A stretch of 64,000 nt of DNA, taken from the NCBI RefSeq assembly GCF_003337375.1, contig NZ_QPJD01000007.1:248001-312000 (forward strand), read 5' to 3'. Every line of letters starts with the position of its first letter. Position 1 is the stretch's first letter. The translations under genes and the position numbers were made by a program. The notes below the pieces were generated by a model. It was not told the DNA's origin, searched no databases, and was given only the letters and a program-made list of their open reading frames with translations. The DNA comes from Paenibacillus prosopidis (GTDB lineage Bacteria; Bacillota; Bacilli; Paenibacillales; Paenibacillaceae). This document shows positions 44,839-53,807 of the stretch, piece after piece.

Positions 44839-46581
44839 ATGCAAACCGTTCCACATCCTCATCCAAGCCGTATTGGCATTACCCGCTTCTCCTTTTCCTT
44901 GAGCCGAAAAATTATTCTCTCTTTTATCTTCGTGGCTCTGCTTGTCGGTGTATCTAGTTTTTATGCATATTACTCTTTGAAGCGTGTCCAGAGTTCATAC
45001 GTTCAAATCCTGGACCACAACATGGCTATTTTACAGACGAACTCGGATATTCAATATCAAGCTCTGCTGCAATACAGCTTACTTCAAGATGAGCTGGCCA
45101 GTCCTGGCAAGGGGAACGAACAGAAAATTTTGGAAGCCAATCAAAAGTTAAATCAGCTGATTGCAGCGGTTACGGAGCTTGATTCGAATAAAGAAGATCG
45201 AACATTCTACTCCCTCATGCAAAGCTCAAATCATACGATCACCGATTTAACCGGCCAAATATACATAGCACTAAAAGAAGCAAAACTGGAAGAGGCCGAA
45301 ACGCTGCTGAAGCGTACTGTACCGATAACGGAAAGCGTAACCAAGATGGCCGGCAAAATACAAGCCCGGTTAATAAGCGTTACCGATATCAGTAAGCAGG
45401 AGAATCAAGCCGCTGTTGACCGGACCGTTAAGCTTCTAATAGCCGTCAGCATAGCGGCTTTAGTCTTGGCTGTGAGCATTGGTCTCCTCCTGTCCAGGCT
45501 GATCGTAAAGCCGATGAGAAGAATCGTCATGGCTGCCAAGCTAATCGCCGACTGCGATTTAACAGGCAACGATGTCGAGGTGCGCAGCCATGATGAAATA
45601 CGGGAATTGGCCGGCGTATTCAATCTTATGAAGAGCAACCTCTATTCGGTAATCAATCAGGTTGACAGCCATGCAGTCCAAGTCGCTGCCGCAGCTGAAC
45701 AAATGAGCGCAAATTCTTCTCATTTAAATACAACCTCTGAACAGATTAGTACGGTCATTCAAAACGTTTCAACAGGAGCGGAAACGCAGGTAGACACGGT
45801 AGACGAATGCGTTACGATCATTGGAGGCATGAATCAAGCGATTGAGGAAATTGTCATGCTGGCAGATACAACGGAAGGGAAGTCGGAACAAGTACTTTCA
45901 ACAGCTTCGGAAGGAAAGCAATCCATCGAAGTGACCAGTGCACAAATGGATACTATTCGGATCAAAATGGACGAGCTGTCTCATTCGGTACAACAATTGG
46001 GGTCCCGATCGATGTTAATAGCATCAACCAATGATGTAATATCAAGTATAGCCAAGCAAACAAATCTTCTTGCCTTAAATGCCTCCATTGAGGCAGCGAG
46101 GGCTGGAGAGGCTGGAAAAGGATTCGCCGTCGTAGCTGAAGAGGTTCGAAAGCTGTCCCAGCAAACATCTGCAGCTGCGGAAGAGATTGCAAGCCTGACA
46201 AATAGTATTCGCCATGAAATTGATGAGGTATCCCATACAACAACGGCAAGCTCTAAAGAGGTAGAGTCCGGGCTACAAGTCGTTGAACAAGCGGGGGAAG
46301 CATTCGGCCGTATATTCTCAGCGGTAAAGGAGCTTGCTGCAATGATCGGGAACATAGCCGCTCAGACCGACAGGATTGTCCATCAATCCCGGTCAGCCGC
46401 CCGGTCCGTGCAAAAAATTAATCAGGTCGCGGAGAATACCGCGGTATCCACCCGGGACGTTTCCGCAAACGTCCAAGAGCAATACGCAAGCACACAGGAG
46501 ATTGTATCCTCCGCTAATATGCTCAGCAAAATGGCTCGCGACTTACAGGATATAATCGAAAAATTCAAGATTAATGGTTAA
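44839..46581 (+). CDS. Methyl-accepting chemotaxis protein
   Basis: 580 residues from the ATG at 44839 with GGGGGATC upstream. TM1 about 25-47, an extracellular four-helix-bundle sensor about 48-190, TM2 about 192-213 ([20 protein letters not shown]), HAMP after it ([21 protein letters not shown]), and a long cytoplasmic coiled coil with the signalling tip [36 protein letters not shown] (near 400-430). Signals to CheA/CheW. The 4HB sensor type does not reveal the ligand. Confidence 0.93.
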   Translation: MQTVPHPHPSRIGITRFSFSLSRKIILSFIFVALLVGVSSFYAYYSLKRVQSSYVQILDHNMAILQTNSDIQYQALLQYSLLQDELASPGKGNEQKILEANQKLNQLIAAVTELDSNKEDRTFYSLMQSSNHTITDLTGQIYIALKEAKLEEAETLLKRTVPITESVTKMAGKIQARLISVTDISKQENQAAVDRTVKLLIAVSIAALVLAVSIGLLLSRLIVKPMRRIVMAAKLIADCDLTGNDVEVRSHDEIRELAGVFNLMKSNLYSVINQVDSHAVQVAAAAEQMSANSSHLNTTSEQISTVIQNVSTGAETQVDTVDECVTIIGGMNQAIEEIVMLADTTEGKSEQVLSTASEGKQSIEVTSAQMDTIRIKMDELSHSVQQLGSRSMLIASTNDVISSIAKQTNLLALNASIEAARAGEAGKGFAVVAEEVRKLSQQTSAAAEEIASLTNSIRHEIDEVSHTTTASSKEVESGLQVVEQAGEAFGRIFSAVKELAAMIGNIAAQTDRIVHQSRSAARSVQKINQVAENTAVSTRDVSANVQEQYASTQEIVSSANMLSKMARDLQDIIEKFKING

Positions 46582-46616
46582 CTTATAATCCCATTTCGCC
46601 GATAATCTTATCCCTA

Positions 46617-46650
46617 TTGACATATCGTGAATTATCGATATAATAAAAGT
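46617..46650 (+). promoter_or_regulatory. Promoter and operator of the ArsR gene (leaderless)
   Basis: TTGACA, 16 bases, TATAAT, then six bases to the ATG. The spacer carries ATATCG (46622-46627) and CGATAT (46636-46641), an inverted repeat. Transcription should begin at or next to the A of the start codon, leaving no leader. Confidence 0.75.
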
Positions 46651-46953
46651 ATGGATCCTATTGAAGTGTTTAAAGCGTTGTCTAACGAGTCCAGGCTGCA
46701 GATCTTACAATGGCTCAAAGAGCCGGAAAACCATTTTATCCCCCACGAAGGAGTTGATATGAGAAAAATCGGGGTTTGCGTTAGTCAAGTGACAGATAAG
46801 CTGAATATGACACAGTCAACAGCTTCACAGTATTTGTCCATTCTTCAACGAGCCGGTCTGATTCACACGGAACGTATAGGCAAATATACGTATTACAAAA
46901 GAGATGAAGAAAATATACGTAAAATTGCAGCGTTCTTTAATGGTGAACTCTAA
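46651..46953 (+). CDS. ArsR/SmtB-family transcriptional repressor, likely leaderless
   Basis: 100 residues: MDPIEVFKALSNESRLQILQ WLKEP, then SQVTDKLNMTQSTASQYLSILQRAGLIHTERIGKYTYYKRDEE (recognition helix and wing). One Cys (in GVCVS), at the ELCVCDL-like metal-site position, but not the CxC needed for arsenic or cadmium sensing. No ribosome site exists before ATG 46651, and the -10 box is six bases upstream, so it is translated from a leaderless message. It precedes an MFS pump whose promoter contains a related palindrome; it is the probable repressor of both. Confidence 0.85.
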   Translation: MDPIEVFKALSNESRLQILQWLKEPENHFIPHEGVDMRKIGVCVSQVTDKLNMTQSTASQYLSILQRAGLIHTERIGKYTYYKRDEENIRKIAAFFNGEL

Positions 46954-46959
46954 ATTACC

Positions 46960-46990
46960 CTGAATACTTGATACGTATTCAGTTTTTTTT
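46960..46990 (+). terminator. Terminator of the ArsR gene
   Basis: CTGAATAC-TTGATAC-GTATTCAG followed by TTTTTTTT. Confidence 0.85.
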
Positions 46991-47004
46991 CACACAACAT
47001 ATCG

Positions 47005-47020
47005 ACATATCTAGATATGT
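47005..47020. promoter_or_regulatory. Operator candidate before the MFS gene
   Basis: ACATATC-TA-GATATGT is a perfect 7+7 palindrome; CATATCG directly precedes it. Its ATATC core matches the repeat in the ArsR promoter, which suggests ArsR control of the pump. Confidence 0.6.
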
Positions 47021-47092
47021 GGTAATCTCAATGTGTTATAAAAGGTAATTTGATTTAAAATAACAAAACCAATTTAAGGAGACGTGATCTCA

Positions 47093-48283
47093 TTGTCTAA
47101 TACGTGGAAAATTTATATCTTGGCATTGGTAAGTTTTTTGGTCGGTACATCTGAGTATGTTATTTCCGGCATCTTAGATACGATTTCGGATACGATGGGG
47201 ATTTCGGTTACTTCGGCAGGGCAGCTTGTAACGATTTTTTCCTTCGTTTACGCCATCTTTACTCCGATCCTCATGGCGTTGACGGCAAAAGTGGAAAGGC
47301 AAAAACTGTTGGTTACGGCACTCGGCATCTTCGTATTAGGGAATGTTCTCTCTTTTGTTCTGCCTGGATATGAGCTCTTTGTCGCAGCCCGTATCATCAT
47401 GGCTTTAGGTGCCGGAATGGTCGTGGTAACAGCCTTGGACATTGCCGCCAAAATTGCCGCACCAGGTAAACAAGCAAGCGCCATTGCTACTGTAGTGATG
47501 GGATTTACCGCTTCCTTAATTATCGGTGTTCCTCTTGGACGAATCGTAGCGTCTGAATTCGGATGGAGGTCGGTTTTTGGTTTGCTGGCGCTGGCGGGAT
47601 TGCTGGCGATGGTTGTTCTGTACTTTGCAATACCTCGAATCAAAGGGGATGCACCCGTTCCTTTGTCAAAGCAGCTTGCCTTTTTGAAAAACGGAAATGT
47701 ATCGCTTGGACTTGGTATAACCTTCTTCTGGTTGGGTGGGTATTCGATCGCCTATACCTATATCTCGCCTTATCTCCTCGATGTCGCAGGCTTGAACGAG
47801 GGGATGCTGAGCGGCGTTTTGTTGGCATTCGGCATCGCCAGCTTAGTCGGATCGAAATTTGGCGGGTTCAGCACGGATAAATGGGGCGTGTTCCCGACAT
47901 TGACCTGGGGAATGCTTTTGCACGTCGCCGCACTCCTTCTCCTGTCCATTACCGTTGCCTTCACCAATTCATGGCTGCCTATTGTTGGCATACTGGTTTT
48001 GTGGTCGTTTGCAGCCTGGTCTTCCGGTCCGACGCAGCAATTGAATCTGGTGCGGATTGAACCGAATTATTCTGGAATCATGTTAAGCCTTAACCAATCC
48101 ATGATGCAATTATCCATGGCGGCCGGTGCAGGAATCGGAGGGATCATGATCGATCAAGTGTCCTTATCATCGATAACATGGATCGGAATGATTGGCGTCA
48201 TCCTGGCGATCGTTGCTGTGTTTATGTTGAAGCTGCGGATGAGTGCCGGAAAGCAAGGGGCCCCGGCCCGAAGTGTTCAGTAA
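47093..48283 (+). CDS. MFS transporter, DHA1 family (AraJ/YbcL-like)
   Basis: 396 residues from TTG 47093, with AAGGAG 11 bases upstream; a GTG three codons earlier is too close to that site. Twelve helices. Opening SFLVGTSEYVISGILDTISDTMGISVTSAGQL and the GxPLGRIVASEFGWR string in helix 5 are typical of the NepI/AraJ/CmlR drug or sugar efflux group. Placed under an ArsR-type repressor. Substrate unknown. Confidence 0.88.
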   Translation: MSNTWKIYILALVSFLVGTSEYVISGILDTISDTMGISVTSAGQLVTIFSFVYAIFTPILMALTAKVERQKLLVTALGIFVLGNVLSFVLPGYELFVAARIIMALGAGMVVVTALDIAAKIAAPGKQASAIATVVMGFTASLIIGVPLGRIVASEFGWRSVFGLLALAGLLAMVVLYFAIPRIKGDAPVPLSKQLAFLKNGNVSLGLGITFFWLGGYSIAYTYISPYLLDVAGLNEGMLSGVLLAFGIASLVGSKFGGFSTDKWGVFPTLTWGMLLHVAALLLLSITVAFTNSWLPIVGILVLWSFAAWSSGPTQQLNLVRIEPNYSGIMLSLNQSMMQLSMAAGAGIGGIMIDQVSLSSITWIGMIGVILAIVAVFMLKLRMSAGKQGAPARSVQ

Positions 48284-48293
48284 AAAGTATGCA

Positions 48294-48330
48294 GCCGGAA
48301 TCAGATGGGTTCATCTGATTCCGGTTTTTC
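48294..48330. terminator. Bidirectional terminator between MFS and VanZ genes
   Basis: CCGGAATCAGATG-GGTT-CATCTGATTCCGG followed by TTTTTC; a perfect 13-bp stem. Confidence 0.9.
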
Positions 48331-48346
48331 ATTATTTGAAGGCAAC

Positions 48347-48898
48347 CTACCCCAGTCGATACCGGTCTATCATACATCGAACAGCTTTCACATATGTCAG
48401 CCTTTTATAAATAAGGAAACCGAATACACCTCCGAGCGTGTTAGCGATGATGTCGTTAATATCGGTACTTCTGCCGCTGCCAAGCGTAACCCGGATAATC
48501 ATTTGCATAACCTCAAGTGAAAGACTTACGCAAAGTGCAAACTTCCCGACACTAGCAGCGGTCCTGGATTTAGATCTCAGCAACGGCAGGCAGATTCCAA
48601 AAGGCACCATCATGAGAATATTCAGTAAAAAGGTCTTAACGTCAATGGTCAAGATCGGGATAAAATTAATACTGTTATACCATATTGTTTGGTTGGCAAA
48701 TCGGCCGATATTCACTTCAATCGGGAAGAAGACCAAATGAAGAACAGCCAGGAAATACAGTGTAAACGTTAGGAGCAGGAGAAGCCGCTCCACAGAAAAA
48801 ACCTTTCTTTTAAAGGTCTTGAAACCAAAGAAAATGGTTAGAACCAGAAACAGCGGAACTAAAATAGACCACGATGGAATCGTGAATTGTATGGACAT
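48347..48898 (-). CDS. VanZ-family membrane protein
   Basis: 183 residues from ATG 48898 (AAGGAG eight bases upstream). Four helices with the VanZ strings NILMMVPFGICLPLL, SLSLEVMQMIIRVTLGSGRSTDINDIIANTLGGVFGFLIYK. VanZ proteins lower teicoplanin susceptibility by an unknown mechanism; many family members are not resistance factors. Last gene of a run that begins with VanR/VanS-like regulators. Confidence 0.86.
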   Translation of the reverse strand: MSIQFTIPSWSILVPLFLVLTIFFGFKTFKRKVFSVERLLLLLTFTLYFLAVLHLVFFPIEVNIGRFANQTIWYNSINFIPILTIDVKTFLLNILMMVPFGICLPLLRSKSRTAASVGKFALCVSLSLEVMQMIIRVTLGSGRSTDINDIIANTLGGVFGFLIYKRLTYVKAVRCMIDRYRLG

Positions 48899-48942
48899 TG
48901 GGGTCACTCCTTAGATCGAATCAAACGGGCGGATACTGGTTC

Positions 48943-49890
48943 TTACGCCTTTTTCAACGTAATCAATCCAACGGATGGCGTATTAAAGAGGCGAAACCTT
49001 GCGAAAGAGGGGCCGCTTGCGCCAAGTCCCGGGGAAACATACTGCGTATGCCCGTTTACGGTATGAACACCTCTTACATTTACTTTACCGGGGAAGAAGC
49101 CATAGCCCGGCGCATATAAAGGGCCGATGATCGGCAAATAGTATTGTCCTCCATGCGTAAACCCGTTAATGCTGAGATGCCAATCTATCCACTCTTCATC
49201 CGTTTCTCCGAGCGTTGTCGTACGGTAATCATGAAGCAAATCATTCTCGTGGTCGATTTCTGTAGGCTGGTGCGATACCTCGATGGTAAACGGATCGGAT
49301 GCGTTGTTGTATAACTGGTCAAAAGCTTTTTTCGCGTCAATCATTTGCTGTGACGGACTGCCGTCGACAATTTCATTGATGCCCACATAGGGATTGGTCT
49401 TCAGCCAGATCGACTCTCCATTGATCGTGATTTTTTGACCGGGATATAACGGCTTTACGCCATACTTGGCGAACAGATCAAAGAAACGGTTGCCCGCGAC
49501 AAGCGACGTAATGCTGTTGTTTACATCCGTATGGCCGGGGATATAATACATTTCTTTATCCTTCGGCATACCCCCCAGCAAATCCTCAAGCGGCTTCAAA
49601 TGACCGCTGCCGTCAATAATATAATCTCCGGTAAAAAGTACGAGGTCATATTCCTGTTTCTTAATCAAGTTGACAAGCTTCTTCTGTTCGGGACCAAATG
49701 TTTTTTCATGCAAGTCCGTAATCTGAAGGATTTTATAGCCATCGAAGCTCTCCGGAAGTTCGGCATGAGAAAGGGTTACCTTGTCGACAACCACCCGGTT
49801 GTTATCCCATACAACATAACTAATGAAGCCGAAGCCCAGTAGGATCAGAAGAGTAAGACCCAGGCTATACATTTTAAGTTTAGTTTTCAT
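48943..49890 (-). CDS. Membrane-anchored metallophosphoesterase-like protein with altered active site
   Basis: 315 residues from ATG 49890 (GGAGAGC upstream). One N-terminal helix (8-30), then the calcineurin-like fold of the YaeI/YkuE group: KILQITDLHEKTFG, LVLFTGDYIIDG. The usual GNHD is replaced by GHTD (IPGHTDVNN), and the usual SGHTHGGQ by NGFTHGGQ, so the catalytic His/Asn and one metal His are changed. EVSHQPTEI follows the normal position of the GH motif. Catalysis may be lost or altered. Lies 17 bases after the transporter permease gene. Confidence 0.8.
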   Translation of the reverse strand: MKTKLKMYSLGLTLLILLGFGFISYVVWDNNRVVVDKVTLSHAELPESFDGYKILQITDLHEKTFGPEQKKLVNLIKKQEYDLVLFTGDYIIDGSGHLKPLEDLLGGMPKDKEMYYIPGHTDVNNSITSLVAGNRFFDLFAKYGVKPLYPGQKITINGESIWLKTNPYVGINEIVDGSPSQQMIDAKKAFDQLYNNASDPFTIEVSHQPTEIDHENDLLHDYRTTTLGETDEEWIDWHLSINGFTHGGQYYLPIIGPLYAPGYGFFPGKVNVRGVHTVNGHTQYVSPGLGASGPSFARFRLFNTPSVGLITLKKA

Positions 49891-49907
49891 AGAATACTGC
49901 TCTCCTT

Positions 49908-51836
49908 TTACTGTTTTGAAGGTGTTACGATTTTCCGGTATACCCGTTCTGTCAATAGAAATACTGCGCCGTAAATCATCACGAATATGGCTGCGGAAAC
50001 GGCGCTGCTGTTTAAAATAATGACCCAATTGTCCATAAACGTGGTTTTCAGCAATTTGCTCACCATTGGAAGTGCAACGCATAGGTGAATCAATGCGAGC
50101 AGCAGTGGCGAGAAAAACACAATTAAGATCTGTCGGCGGATGGTGCTGCGGATTTCCTTGCTGCTCATTCCAACCTTCTCTAAAATGTTGAAGCGTTCCT
50201 TATCGTCAAACCCTTCGGAAATCTGTTTGTAGAAAATACTGAGCGCTGTTTTCGCGAGCAAAATCATGCTGATCAGCATCCCAAGAAACAGCAATCCGCC
50301 ATAAAGCACCATAAGTGAGTCGCGGAATTCAAATCTGGAATTCACTTCTACACTGGAACGTTCTGCCTTTTTGGAAATGGCGTAGGAAAAATCGGATTTA
50401 TCCCTTTCCTCTCCAGTTAAATCAAACTCAACATGCAGACCGGATGCACCATAAGGTCCAAATTGATCCGCCAAGAGTCCATCTTTTTGGGAAACCATAT
50501 AGAGCCACTTCATCCCATAGATACCGCTGAAATCGTTATCGACTGGAAATTGTTTCAAATATTCTTTTACCCTGACCTTTTTCTGAGCAAAGGAAAGCGT
50601 ATCCGAATGTACATTGGTGCTTCCTGAATATACAAGAACCTCGTCCTTGGCAAGGCCAATGTTTTGACTTGTTAGCTTGTTATACGATTCGAGCGGCATT
50701 AAAAAGAAATAGTCCGATTCGCCGTCTTCATCGAGATCCTCTGTAAAGCTACCCCCGGTGTATTGAAGGATGTTTGCCGTTTGAAGCGAATACTGCTTTT
50801 TATTTTTCTCGATAAATGCCAACAATTCGGACAGTTTATCTTCTTCGACTGCTTCCGCAGTGATTGAAACATCATGGTGATATTGGTTAGCCACCATATT
50901 GTTAATGCCAAAATAAAGAGAAACTGTCGTTGTCATGACCAAAAGTGTAGCGGTACTAAAGATGCAAATATTGGAAAGTCCTACGGCATTTTGCTTCATT
51001 CGATACAGCATGCCGGAAATTAAGGTAAAGTTCTTTGATTTATAATAGAAATTCTCGTTGCGTCGCAGCAGCTTTAATACTACGATGCTGACAGCCATAA
51101 ATAACAAGTAGGTTGCTATCATGACGCACACAACGGCACCGATCATGATATCGGTGTCTTTCTCCGGGTCGTGAACGAAAAACGAAAGGGTGTAACCGCA
51201 CAGAAGAAGTCCAGCGCCCAGACCTGCCAATAGCCAATTTGCCTTGGGCTCTTTTTCGCCGAGCCGCCCTCCCTTTAAAAGCTCCACGGCGCTTGCGGTA
51301 CGAATTTGACGCATATTAAAGAAGAAAATCAGCAAAAAAATCACGCAAAAGGTAATGATCGTATTTGCTGCGGCTGGTCCTGATCGTGCACCCGAAAACG
51401 GAAGTTCTGTGCCAATGATTTTAGTCAATCCCGCCGTTACGAATGGATGACAGCCAATTCCAATGATCAGGCCGCAAGCAATCGAGGCAAAAGAGCAAAT
51501 CGCACTTTCGATCGAAAGCACCTTGCGAATATGCTTTTTTTCAAGTCCCAGAATGTGATAAAGCCCCAGCTCTTTTTTTCGGCGCTTCATAATATAGCTG
51601 TTGGCATAAAGGAGAAAGAGAACGGATAGGGCCGCAAATAACCGAATGCCGAACTTCATGAAGTCAACGATAGCATTTCCGCCCGGCACGGTTTTCAGAC
51701 CTGCATCCGCGCTAAGGTTGCTGGCGATATAATAAAGTGAGATGACAGTGACACAGGTGATCAGGTAAGGCAACATCATCGATGCGTTTTTCTTTAAATT
51801 GGTTACCGCCAGTCTTCGATAAAGCTTGTTATTCAT
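49908..51836 (-). CDS. BceB/YxdM-type ABC transporter permease
   Basis: 642 residues, FtsX superfamily with ten helices: one, three, then four plus three around a large extracytoplasmic domain of about 190 residues (about 320-510), the peptide-antibiotic sensor region in BceB-like transporters. MMKRRKKELGLYHILGLEKKHI and KERFNILEKVGMSSKEIRSTIRRQ are the two cytoplasmic loop motifs. It overlaps the ATPase gene by eight bases. Such transporters remove or sense antimicrobial peptides and usually signal to a linked kinase. Confidence 0.9.
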   Translation of the reverse strand: MNNKLYRRLAVTNLKKNASMMLPYLITCVTVISLYYIASNLSADAGLKTVPGGNAIVDFMKFGIRLFAALSVLFLLYANSYIMKRRKKELGLYHILGLEKKHIRKVLSIESAICSFASIACGLIIGIGCHPFVTAGLTKIIGTELPFSGARSGPAAANTIITFCVIFLLIFFFNMRQIRTASAVELLKGGRLGEKEPKANWLLAGLGAGLLLCGYTLSFFVHDPEKDTDIMIGAVVCVMIATYLLFMAVSIVVLKLLRRNENFYYKSKNFTLISGMLYRMKQNAVGLSNICIFSTATLLVMTTTVSLYFGINNMVANQYHHDVSITAEAVEEDKLSELLAFIEKNKKQYSLQTANILQYTGGSFTEDLDEDGESDYFFLMPLESYNKLTSQNIGLAKDEVLVYSGSTNVHSDTLSFAQKKVRVKEYLKQFPVDNDFSGIYGMKWLYMVSQKDGLLADQFGPYGASGLHVEFDLTGEERDKSDFSYAISKKAERSSVEVNSRFEFRDSLMVLYGGLLFLGMLISMILLAKTALSIFYKQISEGFDDKERFNILEKVGMSSKEIRSTIRRQILIVFFSPLLLALIHLCVALPMVSKLLKTTFMDNWVIILNSSAVSAAIFVMIYGAVFLLTERVYRKIVTPSKQ

Positions 51837-52593
51837 TGTTTTTCCCTCCGGCCGATATCACGGAAAGGACGTTGAATAGCTGTGGTTTAATATCTTCATC
51901 CGGAAAGCGCTTGGAAACCTCACAGAGGATTTTTCCATCCTTAATGAAAAGAACCCTATTGGCGCACCCGGCGGCCTGAACGCTATGGGTCACCATCATG
52001 ATGGTTTGTCCTTCACGGTTGATTTCGTCAAACAGTTTCAGAAGCTCTTCGGAAGAACGGGAATCCAGCGCACCGGTCGGCTCATCCGCCAAGATTAAGC
52101 TGGGGGATGTGAGTAACGCACGGGCTACTGCAGTTCGCTGCTTTTGACCTCCGGAAACTTCATAAGGATATTTCTCGAGCAGCTTCTCAATTCCTAATTT
52201 CCTAACAAGCGGAAGCAGCTTCTCTTTCATTTCTTTTCTGGAGCAGTCCGACAATACGAGCGGCAGAAGAATGTTATCCTTGATGTTGAAATTGTCCAGC
52301 AGATTGAAGTCTTGAAATACAAAGCCAAGATGGCCCCGACGGAAGGAGGATAATTCATCCTCTCTGATATCCGCGTAGCTTTTCCCATTTAATAAAACAG
52401 TGCCCTCTGTCGGCCTGTCCAGCGAAGCCATCATGTTCAGCAGGGTGGTTTTCCCCGAACCGGATTCTCCCATAATGGCCACATACTCGCCCTGTCTGAC
52501 CGTAAAGGATATATTGGATAGCGCCTCGACTTGGTTTCCGCCAAACCTTGTTTGGTATATTTTTTTCAGGTTCTTCACTTCTAAAATTGGCAT
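51829..52593 (-). CDS. BceA/YxdL-type ABC transporter ATPase
   Basis: 254 residues from ATG 52593; AAAGGGAGAG upstream means the in-frame ATG six codons earlier contains the ribosome site. Walker A GESGSGKTTLLN, Q-loop FVFQDFNLLDNF, signature VSGGQKQRTAVARALL, Walker B LILADEPTGALDSR, H-loop VTHSVQAA. Partner of the large permease. Opens after a strong terminator following the kinase gene. Confidence 0.92.
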   Translation of the reverse strand: MPILEVKNLKKIYQTRFGGNQVEALSNISFTVRQGEYVAIMGESGSGKTTLLNMMASLDRPTEGTVLLNGKSYADIREDELSSFRRGHLGFVFQDFNLLDNFNIKDNILLPLVLSDCSRKEMKEKLLPLVRKLGIEKLLEKYPYEVSGGQKQRTAVARALLTSPSLILADEPTGALDSRSSEELLKLFDEINREGQTIMMVTHSVQAAGCANRVLFIKDGKILCEVSKRFPDEDIKPQLFNVLSVISAGGKNNE

Positions 52594-52624
52594 ACATACT
52601 CTCCCTTTCATTTCCCACTAAGCA

Positions 52625-52673
52625 AAAAACACCCTTGCTTCGGTACCACAATCATACTCGAAGCAAGGGTGTT
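52625..52673 (-). terminator. Terminator between the sensor kinase and the BceAB-like genes
   Basis: On the minus strand AACACCCTTGCTTCG and CGAAGCAAGGGTGTT form a 15-bp perfect stem with TTTTTTGC after it. It insulates the regulatory genes from the transporter, which may have its own promoter downstream or depend on readthrough. Confidence 0.85.
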
Positions 52674-52733
52674 ATTTATCCGCATCGTTTCACGGAAAAC
52701 GGATTCTTTTATACAGAATTTCTTACGATTTTC

Positions 52734-53807
52734 CTACGAAAGGGGGAGCTCCACAGCAAAGCATATGGTATCGTCATGGCTGGTTGCCATAATGCGGCCT
52801 TCATGCAACTCTACAATTTGCTTTGCAATGGCAAGTCCAAGCCCGGCCCCGCCGGTGCGGGAGGAGCGGGAAGCGTCCAGGCGATAAAATTGCTCAAAAA
52901 TACGTTCAAGCTGTTCGGCTGAAATCGTATTGCCGCTGTTCACAAAACTCAAGGTAACCGCAGTATCTAAAACAGTGGCCGTAATCTGAATCTCACTGTT
53001 TTCAAAGCTGTAGTTTACGGCATTGCGAATCAAATTATCAAAGACTCTTTGGATTTTGTCGGCATCGCATCGCAGCTCAAGACCCGCCGGCATATCTAAA
53101 CGGCATCCGAGATTCTTTTCCGAGAGCATCGGCTGAAATTCAAAGACCAGCTGTTCCAGCATCCTTGTCAGATTGATTCTGCTGTAATTCAGCGAAATAT
53201 AGGATAAATTGAAACGAGTGATTTCAAAAAATTCATTGATGTAGTCATCCAGCCGTTCGGAATTTTTTAGCGCGATCGCAACATATCGGTCATGCATTTC
53301 CCGCGAAATCTGTTTTTCATCTTTAAGTAGAGTCAAGTATCCGATAATGGAGGAAATCGGCGTTTTTAAATCATGCGCAAGATAAACGACTAAATCGTTT
53401 TTTCGTTGTTCCGCTTCACGGACAGCGATTTCCTTGGCTTTTATTTTATTTCTGACTTGATTGAACTGCTCCTGCGTTTCGAGCAGGATGGGGGACAGTT
53501 CCACCGTCTTGTGTTCGTCTTCACCGATGATCAGTACGGCCTCGGCTACTTCTGCCAAATAGGACACGAGCTGCTTCCATTGCACGCAAAAAATGATGAA
53601 AATACTCAAGGCAAAGCAAGCGGGGGCAATCAATAGGAGGCGGCCTTCAATCCAATTTAGCACACCATCTGACATGGGGTTCAGACCTTCAAGCCTTAAA
53701 ATGATCAACATCCCCCCAATAATAAGGAAAAAAGTTATGGCCGCTAAAAAGAATAAGCGCAGAAGCATACGCCCCATCAAACGCTTTTGAATATCTTTTT
53801 TATTCAA
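52734..53807 (-). CDS. VanS-like sensor histidine kinase
   Basis: 357 residues from a TTG that overlaps the regulator stop. Two helices (about 13-37 and 56-76) flank a short 18-residue outer loop. The H-box RKNDLVVYLAHDLKTPISSIIGYLTLLKDE (His145) is nearly that of VanS; the N-box RVFDNLIRNAVNYSFE and G-box GGAGLGLAIAKQIVELHEG are intact. The tiny outer loop (intramembrane sensing) differs from VanS proteins with longer sensors and suits kinases that take their cue from a Bce transporter. Confidence 0.88.
   Translation of the reverse strand: MNKKDIQKRLMGRMLLRLFFLAAITFFLIIGGMLIILRLEGLNPMSDGVLNWIEGRLLLIAPACFALSIFIIFCVQWKQLVSYLAEVAEAVLIIGEDEHKTVELSPILLETQEQFNQVRNKIKAKEIAVREAEQRKNDLVVYLAHDLKTPISSIIGYLTLLKDEKQISREMHDRYVAIALKNSERLDDYINEFFEITRFNLSYISLNYSRINLTRMLEQLVFEFQPMLSEKNLGCRLDMPAGLELRCDADKIQRVFDNLIRNAVNYSFENSEIQITATVLDTAVTLSFVNSGNTISAEQLERIFEQFYRLDASRSSRTGGAGLGLAIAKQIVELHEGRIMATSHDDTICFAVELPLS

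Noticed and set aside
44597..44902. ORF of 101 codons between the NmrA-like gene and the chemoreceptor
   Set aside because: No ribosome site; it runs through a terminator and into the start of the chemoreceptor gene in another frame.
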